A stretch of 64,000 nucleotides of DNA from Allokutzneria multivorans (GTDB lineage Bacteria > Actinomycetota > Actinomycetes > Mycobacteriales > Pseudonocardiaceae), in NCBI RefSeq assembly GCF_039537405.1, contig NZ_BAABAL010000020.1, forward strand, positions 1-64,000, written 5' to 3'. The translations under genes were made by a program, and so were the position numbers. Of the stretch, positions 16,581 to 24,879 are shown in pieces (the first letter of the stretch is position 1; every line of letters starts with the position of its first letter). A model generated the notes under the pieces. The model saw only the letters and a program-made list of their open reading frames with translations. It was not told the origin of the DNA and did not search any database.

Positions 16581-17446
16581 GGCGCCCTCCTGCCGACGAG
16601 CTTGAGGAAACCGAAGGACAGCACGAACGCGGTGAGCGCCAACAGGACGGCTTGAGCGGCGGCCAAGCCGTAGTCGTTGTTGACGAACGCTTCGGAGTAC
16701 GCGCTGAGGTTCGGCGTGTAGCGCGCGTCGATCGCGGTCGAGAGTTCCTTGAGCACCATGGGTTCCGCGAACAGCTGGAGCGTGCCGATGATGCTGAACA
16801 CCGTGGTGAGCACGAGCGCGGGCCGGATCAGCGGGAGCTTCACGTGCCACGCGAGCTGCCACGCGTTCGCGCCGTCCATGCGAGCCGACTCGTACAGGCT
16901 CGGGTCGATCGCGTTGAGCTGCGCGGTGATCACAAGCATGTTGTAGCCCGCGAACGACCACGTGACGATGTTCGCGATCGACCAGAGCACGGTGTCCTGT
17001 CCGAGGAAGTCGATCTCCACGCCGAGCAGCTCGGAGAACGGGCTCACCCCCGGCATGTACAGGAATCCCCACAGGATCGACGCGAGCACGCCTGGAATGC
17101 CGTAGGGCAGGAAGTACGTGGCGCGGAAGAATCCCTTCCACCGCGCCGAAGCCGAGTCGAGCAGCAGCGCGAGCACGGTCGCGGCCGCGATCATCACGGG
17201 AACCTGGACAGCGCCGAACAACAGAATTCTGCCGAGCCCGGCAAGGAATCCGGGCTCCTGCAACGCCCAGAGGTAGTTCGTGAGCCCGCCGAAGACCTGT
17301 TCGGCGCCGCCGAAACCCAACGGCCCGGTCCGCTCGACGAGCGTCATGCTGCGATAGATCGAGTAGCCGATCGGGACGAGGAAGAATGCGGAGAAGAGCA
17401 CGAGGAACGGCGCGAGGAAGCCCGCGACGGCGAGTCGGTTTCTCAT
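16577..17446 (-). CDS. Sugar ABC transporter permease (MalF type)
   Basis: A 289-residue partner permease. The first helix is in VAGFLAPFLVLFSAFFLVP. FRATYFLPYGIPGVLAS and the EAA loop, YESARMDGANAWQLAWHVKLP, are typical of the MalF/UgpA branch without the long MalF periplasmic insert. The ATG at 17446 overlaps the receptor stop as ATGA; the longer upstream reading in this frame is a shadow of the receptor gene. It forms the channel with the permease at 15744 and receives ligand from the receptor at 17443. Confidence 0.9.
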   Translation of the reverse strand: MRNRLAVAGFLAPFLVLFSAFFLVPIGYSIYRSMTLVERTGPLGFGGAEQVFGGLTNYLWALQEPGFLAGLGRILLFGAVQVPVMIAAATVLALLLDSASARWKGFFRATYFLPYGIPGVLASILWGFLYMPGVSPFSELLGVEIDFLGQDTVLWSIANIVTWSFAGYNMLVITAQLNAIDPSLYESARMDGANAWQLAWHVKLPLIRPALVLTTVFSIIGTLQLFAEPMVLKELSTAIDARYTPNLSAYSEAFVNNDYGLAAAQAVLLALTAFVLSFGFLKLVGRRAP

Positions 17447-18738
17447 CCCAGCGGGAGTCCCTTCTTCTCCATGGCGCGAACGGTTCTGCGCTGTGTGGTC
17501 GGTAGGGCGTCGCGCAACGCGAAGGCGCCGTTGACCGCCGCTCCGAGCTGGTCGGTGAGGACCTGCAAGGTCTGCGTGGTGATCGGTGCCCATTTCCAAG
17601 CCGTGTCAACGCCCGCGTTGGCCTCGCCGAAGACCTTCGCGATGGACTGCCCGCCGTAGTACGGGCTCGGAGCGTGCAGCTCGGGAACACTGTCCGTGTC
17701 GCGCAACGCCGGCCACCCGTATCCGCCCGCGAGAAGAAGCGCGACGCTGCGCGGATTCGTGTTGAGCCACACCGCGAAACGCATGGCTTCTTTGGGATAC
17801 GCCGTTCCCCGCACGACACAGGTGCTCGATCCGCCGAGGTTCGACGCCGCGAAAGGCCCGTCCCACTGCGGCATCGGCGCGACACCCCATTTGCCATTGC
17901 CACCAGGAACACCGCCGCGCAATACGCCGTCAGCCCAGTGCGCGCTCATCCACGTGACGCTCTTGCCGTCGGAAAGGTCCTTGTACCAAGCAGTTCCGCT
18001 GTCCGGGATGGTCTTCACCAGGCGTTCGCGCACCAACGGCTGCCAGAAGTCCAGCACTCGGCGGCTGGGTGAGCTGTCGATGTCCACAGTCCACCGCTGA
18101 TCCTTGGTGCCGAACCACTTCGCTCCCGCTTGCCACGCCATCGCCGCCTGGTACTGGCCGTTGTTCGGCGGATACGTGCCGAGGTAGGCATCGTGCGAGC
18201 GCACCGCTTCCGCCGTCCGCGCGTAATCGGCCCACGTTCGAGGCGGCGCGATGCCCCACTTGTCGAACAGGTCCCGCCGGTAGTACATCGCGACCGGACC
18301 CGAGGCCTGGGGGATCGCGTACACGCCACCGCCGTACGCGCCCTGCTGCCAGATCCAGTCCGTGAACAGCGATCGGTACTGGTCACCGCCGTGCTGCGTC
18401 AGCTCTTCGAGGCCGCCGTACATCATCATCGCGGGCATCTCGGAGAACTCGGCCTGCATCAGATCGGGCTGCTGCCCGGCTTCGAGCGAGGCGTAGAACT
18501 TCGGATAAGCCCCGCTGCGCGCCGCCGGAACGCGCACAAGGGTCACCTGCACGTCAGGATTCTCGGAGTTCCACAGGGCCACGCACTTCTCGATCCCGGG
18601 CACCCACGCCCAGAACGTCAGCTTCGCCGGACCCGGAACCGGAGTTCGCCGAGCGGGCCCGCCAGGCTTCGAACACCCCGCGAGCAGGCCGAGGGCCAAG
18701 GCGCCGCGCAACGCTGAGCGACGCGAGAGTCCGGTCAT
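17443..18738 (-). CDS. Sugar ABC transporter substrate-binding lipoprotein
   Basis: A 431-residue family-1 solute-binding protein. The signal holds twin arginines, SRRSALRGALALGLLAGC, so a Tat-type lipoprotein export with Cys22 as the lipidated residue is likely. The body shows the UgpB-like blocks KLTFWAWVPG near residue 40, QQPDLMQAEF, and the periplasmic-fold closing region. It is co-transcribed with both permeases. Adjacent sialidase, lyase and beta-galactosidase genes suggest it binds a sialylated or galactose-containing oligosaccharide; this is inference. Confidence 0.88.
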   Translation of the reverse strand: MTGLSRRSALRGALALGLLAGCSKPGGPARRTPVPGPAKLTFWAWVPGIEKCVALWNSENPDVQVTLVRVPAARSGAYPKFYASLEAGQQPDLMQAEFSEMPAMMMYGGLEELTQHGGDQYRSLFTDWIWQQGAYGGGVYAIPQASGPVAMYYRRDLFDKWGIAPPRTWADYARTAEAVRSHDAYLGTYPPNNGQYQAAMAWQAGAKWFGTKDQRWTVDIDSSPSRRVLDFWQPLVRERLVKTIPDSGTAWYKDLSDGKSVTWMSAHWADGVLRGGVPGGNGKWGVAPMPQWDGPFAASNLGGSSTCVVRGTAYPKEAMRFAVWLNTNPRSVALLLAGGYGWPALRDTDSVPELHAPSPYYGGQSIAKVFGEANAGVDTAWKWAPITTQTLQVLTDQLGAAVNGAFALRDALPTTQRRTVRAMEKKGLPLG

Positions 18739-19859
18739 CCCAGGCTCCCGATCCGTATGGCACGGAAGACAATCCGCTCGTAAGGTCCGGCCGAACCGGT
18801 TTCGTAGAGCAGGCCGACGCGGTCACCGGCCTGCACGAGATCGGAGTAAGCCGCCTTCGCAGTGGAGATCTCCACGGACTTCGGCCAAGTCCTACCGCCG
18901 TCCGTGCTCGCGCGCACGGTCATCTTCTCCCGCACGGCAGGATTTCCCGGTGCGGAGAAAAGCAACGGTCCACTGTGGACTTGCAGAACAGATCCCTGCA
19001 CGACCGGCGCAATCAAGGCAGGAACAGGAGCGAAGGGCGCGATGAAGCTCCGGCCGCCGTCGGTGCTGTACGCGGCGGCGCGAGTACCCTCCGACGTGCC
19101 GTTCTGGTCGCGGGTGTTGACGTAGACGCGCCCGTCCGGCAGCTCAGCGGCGGTGCTCTCGTTGCCGTTCACCACGCCGTCGTGGTTGACGTCCTTCGCG
19201 CCAATGCGCCAGTTCCTGCCGCCGTCATCGCTGTATAGCAGGTGCGCGTCGTAGTACTTCGCCTCGGTCCCGAGGTCGCTGCTCCCGCTCGGCGGAGCGG
19301 AGGAGTGGTTCGCCGCAACGACGAGCCGACCGCTGCGGAGACTGATCGCATGCCCAGGACCGGTTGCGTACCAACGCCAATCACCCTGCTTGGCCTGCGG
19401 AGTGATATCGCGAGCCCTGCTCCAGGTCCGACCGTTGTCGTCGCTGTGCTGCACGAAAACGCGACGGCTCTCCTCAGGCTTCACCGTGCCCTTGCGGATG
19501 TCCGACTCGTGCACGTGCCCGGCGTTGTGCGTGCTGAGCAACACGATCCGACCCGTCCGGCGATCCACGACCGGCGCGGGATTGCCGAAGGTGTTGGGGC
19601 CGTTGTCACCGACCACCTGGAGCTCGCCCCAGCTCTTGCCGTCGTTCGTCGAGCGCTTCATGACGAGGTCGATGTCGCCGGTGTCGCTCGCGCTGGCCTT
19701 GCGCGCCTCAGCGAACGCGAGCAGCGCTCCGTCGCGTGCCTTGATGATCGCCGGGATGCGGAAGGTGTGATAGCCCTCGGTCCCGGACTGGAAGACAACA
19801 GCGTCAGCAGGCGCGGGCGTCAGTCCTAAAAGGACAGATGCGATCAGCGCGATCTTCAC
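18735..19859 (-). CDS. Secreted sialidase (GH33), single domain
   Basis: A 374-residue exo-alpha-sialidase-like protein with a signal peptide of about 20 residues (ending PAPADA). The FRIP motif at residues 33-36 carries the first catalytic arginine. Asp boxes recur (STNDGKSW, SDDNGRTW, SDDGGRNW, STDGGRSF, STDGGRTW), giving the six-bladed propeller. The AAYSDL block near the C-terminus probably carries the nucleophilic tyrosine, and LLYE follows. The GTG at 19859 is 5 bases after GAGGAG; the earlier GTG would overlap that site. It lies between the lyase and sugar-importer genes and likely feeds them with sialic acid released outside the cell. Confidence 0.88.
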   Translation of the reverse strand: MKIALIASVLLGLTPAPADAVVFQSGTEGYHTFRIPAIIKARDGALLAFAEARKASASDTGDIDLVMKRSTNDGKSWGELQVVGDNGPNTFGNPAPVVDRRTGRIVLLSTHNAGHVHESDIRKGTVKPEESRRVFVQHSDDNGRTWSRARDITPQAKQGDWRWYATGPGHAISLRSGRLVVAANHSSAPPSGSSDLGTEAKYYDAHLLYSDDGGRNWRIGAKDVNHDGVVNGNESTAAELPDGRVYVNTRDQNGTSEGTRAAAYSTDGGRSFIAPFAPVPALIAPVVQGSVLQVHSGPLLFSAPGNPAVREKMTVRASTDGGRTWPKSVEISTAKAAYSDLVQAGDRVGLLYETGSAGPYERIVFRAIRIGSLG

Positions 19860-19861
19860 GG

Positions 19862-20797
19862 TCACTCCTCACCGTTGGGGAGCAGGGCGGCTTCCACGAG
19901 ATAGGGGCGCACGGCGGCGCGCTCCTCGGAGTTGAGCTGGATCATCGGGATACTGGTGGTGCCGTTGTCGATCACGCCGAGCGCGACCAACGCTTCCTTG
20001 AACGCGCCGATCGCCGACGAGTAACCGCCCATCCGCGCGCGGTCACCGACGTTGACGAGCTTGAACAGGCGACGCAGCCGGTCCTGTTCCCGTTGCGCCA
20101 CATCCCATTCGCCGCGCCGAGCAGCGTTGTAGAGCCGGACGTAGCCGTGCGGGTCGACGTTGCCGATACCGGGGACCAGGCCGCTCGCGCCGCACCGCAG
20201 GCTCACATCGGCCAGCGTTTCGGAGCCGGAGAATACCGGGAAACCTGTGCCGCGCACCAGGTCCAGTACGGAGTGCAGGCCGTTCAGGTCGCCGCTGCTG
20301 TCCTTGAGGCCGTCCAGCACGCCCTCCGCCGCGAGGTCGGCGATGACCTCGGCGGGCAGTTTGCTGTGCACCGAGCTGGGGATGTCGTATGCGACCAACG
20401 GCAGGTCGACGGCGGCGCGGATCGCGCGGAAGTGCCCCCGGAACTCGGTCGGATCGGTTGGCACGTAAAAGGGCGCCGTGGCGACGAGCACGTCAGCCCC
20501 GTGCGCCTTCGCCGCCCTGGCCTGCTCGATCACGCGGGGCGTCGCGGTGTCGATGATCCCGGCCAGCACCGGGACCTGTCCGGCGGACACGCCCGCGACG
20601 ATCTCCAGGACGCGGTTGCGGTGCAGGTCGGTGAGGTAACCGACCTCGCCGGTGGAGCCGGTGACGAACAGCCCGTGCACGCCGGCGTCGAGCAGGTGCC
20701 GGGTGAGGCGCTCCAGCGAGACCTTGTCGATCTCGCCCTCCGGGGTCAGCGGTGTGCACAGGGGCGGGATGACGCCGGAGGTGGGGAGGCTGGTCAT
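19862..20797 (-). CDS. DHDPS/N-acetylneuraminate lyase family aldolase
   Basis: A 311-residue class I aldolase with a TIM barrel. The GSTGE motif (residues 47-51) binds the substrate carboxylate, Tyr137 in VAYDIPSS is the general acid, and Lys165 in GLKDSSGD forms the Schiff base. DapA, N-acetylneuraminate lyase, KDG aldolase and related enzymes share these features. The genomic setting, between a NanT-like transporter and two sialidases, favours cleavage of sialic acid to N-acetylmannosamine and pyruvate. The sequence alone does not exclude another 2-keto-3-deoxy acid. Translationally coupled to the MFS gene by ATGA. Confidence 0.85.
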   Translation of the reverse strand: MTSLPTSGVIPPLCTPLTPEGEIDKVSLERLTRHLLDAGVHGLFVTGSTGEVGYLTDLHRNRVLEIVAGVSAGQVPVLAGIIDTATPRVIEQARAAKAHGADVLVATAPFYVPTDPTEFRGHFRAIRAAVDLPLVAYDIPSSVHSKLPAEVIADLAAEGVLDGLKDSSGDLNGLHSVLDLVRGTGFPVFSGSETLADVSLRCGASGLVPGIGNVDPHGYVRLYNAARRGEWDVAQREQDRLRRLFKLVNVGDRARMGGYSSAIGAFKEALVALGVIDNGTTSIPMIQLNSEERAAVRPYLVEAALLPNGEE

Positions 20798-22227
20798 TGC
20801 TTCTCCGTTTCGCTGCGAAGCTCCGGTGCCACCTGGTCGGCGGCCACCGTGCGGTCGACCACGAGGTCGTCCTTGTGGAACAGGCGCTGCACCCGCGCGG
20901 GCGCGTCGATCGCGACGAGCACGATCACCACGAGCGTGAGACCGAAGGTCAGGCCGCCCAACGCCGTCGCGAGCCCGGTCTGCTGCGCGATGGCCGCGCC
21001 GAGCACCGGCGCGACAGCTCCGCCGAGCGCGCCGACGTTGTAGGTGAAGCCCAGACCGGCCGCGCGCTGCTGGGTGTCGAAGTACCCGGCGACGAGCTTG
21101 GGCAGAATGCCGGAGATCCCCTGCGCGAGCGCTTGCTGGCAGAACAGCAGGATTCCCAGCAGCAGCAACTGGTTCCCACCCAGTGCGAACACCGGAAGCA
21201 CGAACAGCAGTGATGCCAGCAGGGTGAGGCTGTAGGCGCGCCGCGTACCGAGCCAGTCCCCGACGAACCCGGCCAACCAGCAACCGAACATCGTGCCGAA
21301 GCCCGCGAAGAACAGCACGTTCGCGACCTGCGCGGGGTCGTAGCCCAGTTCGGTCTTGAGGTAGGTCGGCAGCAGCGCCTGGATCGGCCACGAGTACAGG
21401 AACGCGCAGAACACCACCACCATCAGCGTGAGCATCATGGGCGTGCGCTTCCCGGCGAACTGCGCGGCGAAGACGATCAGCCCGGCCGCCGCGACCACCA
21501 CCAGTGGCCAGAAGAAGCCCGCGGGCACGGAGGTGAACAGCGCGAACAGCGCCAGGCTCACGACGATGGTCAGCGCGATGTTCCCGGCCGCGCGCCTGCC
21601 GGTGTACAGAACGTCCACAAAGGACCGTTCCTTGGTGGAGTGCTCCCAGTCGGCGGCCTCGGGCAGGCTCCGCCGCAGCCACAAGGCGAGCAGGATCGGC
21701 AGCAGCCCCACCAGGAACAACGCGCGCCAGCCGAATTCCGGCACGATGAAGCGGTACGCCTGCGCGGCAACGACTCCGCCGACGGAGAAGCCGGAGATCA
21801 GGAAGCCGCTGGCCCGGTTGCGCAGAGCTCGCGGCCAGCTCTCGATCACGTAGGTCGCGCTCGCGCTGTACTCGCCGGCCATGCCGATGCCGACGATCAG
21901 CCGCGCGACGAACAACGGCCAGTAACCCCAGGCAAGGCCGCAGGCGAAGGTGCCGACGGAGTACAGGACGATGCTCAGCACCATGGCGTGCTTGCGGCCG
22001 TGGCGATCGCCGATCGCGCCTAGGACGAGCCCGCCGAACCAGCGGGAGATGAACGCGGCCGACACCAGGGTCGTCGCGGTGACGGTGTCCAGGTCGAATT
22101 CCGCCGCGACCTCGGTCAGCACGAGGCCCATGAGCACGAAGTCGAAGCCGTCCAACGCGTAGCCGAGCCACGCGGCGGCGAACGCCTTCCAGTCCTTCCG
22201 GGTGAGCTGTGAGTGCCAACGGGCCAT
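20794..22227 (-). CDS. MFS symporter, NanT/sialate:H+ symporter-like
   Basis: A 477-residue transporter with about twelve membrane helices. The N-terminal LGYALDGFDFVLMGLVLTE, GAIGDRHGRKHAMVLS and the GEYSASATYVIESWP motif in helix 5 are typical of the SHS/sialate symporter branch of the MFS. The ATG at 22227 has AGGAGG upstream; the longer reading begins inside the promoter palindrome. It is the first gene of the minus-strand operon and is divergent from the GntR gene. An N-acetylneuraminate carrier is the favoured function because of the lyase and sialidases, but other acid sugars are possible. Confidence 0.82.
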   Translation of the reverse strand: MARWHSQLTRKDWKAFAAAWLGYALDGFDFVLMGLVLTEVAAEFDLDTVTATTLVSAAFISRWFGGLVLGAIGDRHGRKHAMVLSIVLYSVGTFACGLAWGYWPLFVARLIVGIGMAGEYSASATYVIESWPRALRNRASGFLISGFSVGGVVAAQAYRFIVPEFGWRALFLVGLLPILLALWLRRSLPEAADWEHSTKERSFVDVLYTGRRAAGNIALTIVVSLALFALFTSVPAGFFWPLVVVAAAGLIVFAAQFAGKRTPMMLTLMVVVFCAFLYSWPIQALLPTYLKTELGYDPAQVANVLFFAGFGTMFGCWLAGFVGDWLGTRRAYSLTLLASLLFVLPVFALGGNQLLLLGILLFCQQALAQGISGILPKLVAGYFDTQQRAAGLGFTYNVGALGGAVAPVLGAAIAQQTGLATALGGLTFGLTLVVIVLVAIDAPARVQRLFHKDDLVVDRTVAADQVAPELRSETEKQ

Positions 22228-22244
22228 TGAAAGCCTCCTGGTCA

Positions 22245-22269
22245 ACATCCGACGTAGGACGTAGGATGT
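22245..22269. promoter_or_regulatory. Operator-like palindrome in the sialidase-locus divergent promoter
   Basis: A 25-bp imperfect inverted repeat, ACATCCGACGTA and GACGTAGGATGT around one central base, 10 of 12 arm positions matching. It sits between the MFS gene (start 22227) and the GntR gene (start 22315). It probably binds the adjacent GntR regulator and governs both directions. Confidence 0.65.
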
Positions 22270-22314
22270 CCAGGGAAGCTACGCGGCGCTCGCGTGGCTG
22301 GCAAGGGGGCAGTG

Positions 22315-22992
22315 GTGGCACCGCGACTTCAGGACCGCATCGTCGACCTCATCCTGGAGCGAGGACTCGCGCCGGGGGAGTCGATGCCGACCGAACCGGC
22401 GCTGATGGACGAGTTGGGCGCGAGCCGCAACTCCGTCCGCGAGGCGCTGCGTGCCCTGCACACCTTGGGAATCGTGGACATCCGGCACGGCTACGGCACC
22501 TTCGTCGGGGCAGCGCCGATGACCGCGTTCACCCCCGGGCTGCTGTTCCAGGCGCGCCAGTCCCTCGGCAAGGACGCTTCGGTGCTGGCCGACCTCGTGG
22601 AGATCCGGCGCATCCTGGAGGTCGACCTCATCGGCAAGGTCGTCCCGCTGGCCGACGAGGAGTTCCTGGCCGGGCTGGACGGGCTGACCGAGGCCATGGA
22701 GTCGGGGGAGCGCGACGCCGACGAGCGGTTCCACCAGGCGCTGTACCGCCCGGTGGGCAACGACTTCGCGCTCCAGCTGATTGCGCTGTTCTGGACCGTG
22801 TACCACCGCCTGGAAGCGGAGTTGGAGCCGCCGCGCAAGGCCGCTTCCGAGATCACCCACGGCCACGGCGAGATCGTGGCCGCACTGCGCACCGGCGACC
22901 CCGCCGCCGCGCGCGCCGCCATGGCCGAGCACTTCGCGGACATCGAGAACCGAGTGGCGAGCCTGATGACGAGGGTCGCCAAGAGGGAGTAG
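22315..22992 (+). CDS. GntR-family regulator, FadR subfamily (NanR-like position)
   Basis: A 225-residue regulator. A winged helix about residues 1-65 contains MPTEPALMDELGASRNSVRE, and an FCD effector domain follows to about 215. The GTG at 22315 lies 5 bases after AGGGGG; GTGs at 22294 and 22312 are possible. Its place divergent from the transporter and directly upstream of a sialidase is the position of NanR-type sensors of sialic acid. Whether its ligand is sialic acid is not shown by sequence. It is followed by the second sialidase after 19 bases. Confidence 0.87.
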   Translation: MAPRLQDRIVDLILERGLAPGESMPTEPALMDELGASRNSVREALRALHTLGIVDIRHGYGTFVGAAPMTAFTPGLLFQARQSLGKDASVLADLVEIRRILEVDLIGKVVPLADEEFLAGLDGLTEAMESGERDADERFHQALYRPVGNDFALQLIALFWTVYHRLEAELEPPRKAASEITHGHGEIVAALRTGDPAAARAAMAEHFADIENRVASLMTRVAKRE

Positions 22993-23011
22993 CACGCCCT
23001 GAGGAGGAGCA

Positions 23012-24796
23012 GTGCAGCAGCTGGTTTCGATATGTACTTCTTTGGTACTGCTCACGGCGGGCGCGGTCCCTGCGACAGCCGCACCCGAGTTCGACCAGCA
23101 AACCTTGTACGCCAAGGGAACCGGGGGCTACAGCTGCTTCCGCATCCCTGCGATCGTGAAGGCGCGCGACGGAGGCCTGCTCGCCTTCGCCGAGGGCCGT
23201 GTTCGCGATTGCGGCGACGACGGTGACATCGACCTGGTGGTGCGCCGCTCCACGGACAACGGCAGGACGTGGGGGCCGGTCAAGCTCGTCGCCGACATGG
23301 GCGCCGACACGATCGGCAACCCCGCGCCCGTTGTGGACCGCAGAACCGGGCGAGTCGTGCTGCTCAGCACGCACAACCCCGGCGACAACGACAACAAGCG
23401 CACGCCGTACGTCCAGTACAGCACCGACGACGGCATTTCGTGGACCACGCCGAAGAACATCGCCGCGCAGGCCACGCGTCCCGAGTGGAACTACTGGTAC
23501 GCAACGGGTCCCTCGCACGGCATCCAGCTCGCCAGCGGTCGCATGGTCGTCGGCGGCAACCACGAGGGCCAGGAAAGTGTTCTCCAGGGAGGACATCTGC
23601 TGCTCAGCGATGACGGCGGAACGACGTGGCGGATCGGCGCCGTCGACGACCGGCTCACGAACACGGTGAAGCCGCAGGAGATGAGTCCGGTCGAGCTGCC
23701 CGACGGCCGCATCCTCGTCGCCGCCCGCGATCAGTACGGCTCCGATCCGGGACACCGCGCCTTCGCCACGTCCTCTGACGGCGGTCGCACCTTCGACCGT
23801 CCATTTGCGACAGACCCTCGCCTGGTGGCACCGGTCATCCAGGGCGCGACGATCCGCCACGGCTCGCGGCTGCTGTTCTCCGCGCCCGCGCACCCCGTGT
23901 CCCGCGAGGCGATGGCCGTGCGGTCGAGCCACGACAACGGGAGGACCTGGGGCGCCGGGAAGATCGTTCACTGGGGGCCTGCGGCTTACTCCGACATGGT
24001 GGTCCTCGGGCGCGGTCACACCGGCCTGCTCTACGAGGGCGGGAAGGCCAGCGCCTACGAGTCGATCCGCTTCGCCCGCTTCACCGACTCCTACCTGGCC
24101 AAGCCCAACGGCACCCCGCCCGGCATCCCCGGCCCCGTCGCGCCCGGCCCCACCACTCCCGACCACTCAGGCAACAAGGCCTACGTTCGAGGCTCCGCGT
24201 CCATTGTGGACGGACGCTTCGGCGGGGCCCTGCACTTTGACGGCACCGAGTACGTCGAGTTCCCGTACTCGCGGTCGGTGGACCTCGGCGCTTCCGACTT
24301 CACGGTCTCCACGTGGTTCCGCTACGGCTCGCCGTCCGGTGCCCGCACGATCCTCTGGGCCTACCGCCAGGGCGAAGGCCCGACACCCGGGTTGTGGCTG
24401 CGCGCCGAGCCCGACGACAAGCGCATCCGGGCCTTCCTCGGCGCGGAGCAGGGCACGGTCACCATCTCCTCAACGAGCGCCTACAACGAAGACCAGTGGC
24501 ATCACCTTGCGCTGCAACGCGTTTCCGGCCAGCTCGTCATGATCGTCGACGGCCACCGCGTGGCGTCGGCTCTCGCCCCCGCAGGCTCCATCACCGCCGG
24601 CCGCGAGTTCGGCATCAGCGGCGTCCACATCGGACAACGCCTCGACGGCACCCAACGCTTCCGCGGCGACCTGGACGAGGTCCGCGTCCACCGCAGAGCC
24701 CTCTCCGCCGACGAACTCCACCGCCTCCGCACCACCAACGACCCCCTCCCCGAGGCCGCCGCACTCCACCTCCCCCTAGACAAGATCACCTCCTGA
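23012..24796 (+). CDS. Secreted sialidase (GH33) with C-terminal LamG-like domain
   Basis: A 594-residue exported enzyme. The signal peptide ends near residue 24 (AVPATAA). FRIP at residues 43-46 and five Asp boxes (STDNGRTW, STDDGISW, SDDGGTTW, SSDGGRTF, SHDNGRTW) mark the propeller. PAAYSDM probably carries the nucleophilic tyrosine. A proline-rich linker about residues 355-380 leads to a concanavalin/LamG-like fold, residues about 390-590, with the GALHFDGTEYVEF strand and DQWHHLALQR, a common carbohydrate-binding or trans-sialidase-type appendage. The GTG at 23012 follows GAGGAGGAG. It is likely in one transcript with the GntR gene, which would keep it under the same ligand. Confidence 0.9.
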   Translation: MQQLVSICTSLVLLTAGAVPATAAPEFDQQTLYAKGTGGYSCFRIPAIVKARDGGLLAFAEGRVRDCGDDGDIDLVVRRSTDNGRTWGPVKLVADMGADTIGNPAPVVDRRTGRVVLLSTHNPGDNDNKRTPYVQYSTDDGISWTTPKNIAAQATRPEWNYWYATGPSHGIQLASGRMVVGGNHEGQESVLQGGHLLLSDDGGTTWRIGAVDDRLTNTVKPQEMSPVELPDGRILVAARDQYGSDPGHRAFATSSDGGRTFDRPFATDPRLVAPVIQGATIRHGSRLLFSAPAHPVSREAMAVRSSHDNGRTWGAGKIVHWGPAAYSDMVVLGRGHTGLLYEGGKASAYESIRFARFTDSYLAKPNGTPPGIPGPVAPGPTTPDHSGNKAYVRGSASIVDGRFGGALHFDGTEYVEFPYSRSVDLGASDFTVSTWFRYGSPSGARTILWAYRQGEGPTPGLWLRAEPDDKRIRAFLGAEQGTVTISSTSAYNEDQWHHLALQRVSGQLVMIVDGHRVASALAPAGSITAGREFGISGVHIGQRLDGTQRFRGDLDEVRVHRRALSADELHRLRTTNDPLPEAAALHLPLDKITS

Positions 24797-24803
24797 CGTG
24801 GTT

Positions 24804-24856
24804 GTACCCAATGTGGCAGTTGTTACGTCTGGCGAAACAAATGCCACATTGGGTAC
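24804..24856. terminator. Inverted repeat between sialidase and J/NERD genes
   Basis: A perfect 15-bp stem, GTACCCAATGTGGCA at 24804-24818 and its complement at 24842-24856, with a 23-base loop. It lies between two convergent genes, only 7 bases after the sialidase stop. The arms are only moderately GC-rich and there is no T-run, so it is more like an intergenic repeat that doubles as a bidirectional terminator. Confidence 0.55.
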
Positions 24857-24879
24857 GTACCACCAACGGGTGGCCGGGG

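Noticed and set aside
19860..19865. Start of the first sialidase at GTG 19865
   Set aside because: It overlaps the GAGGAG ribosome site; GTG 19859 has correct spacing.
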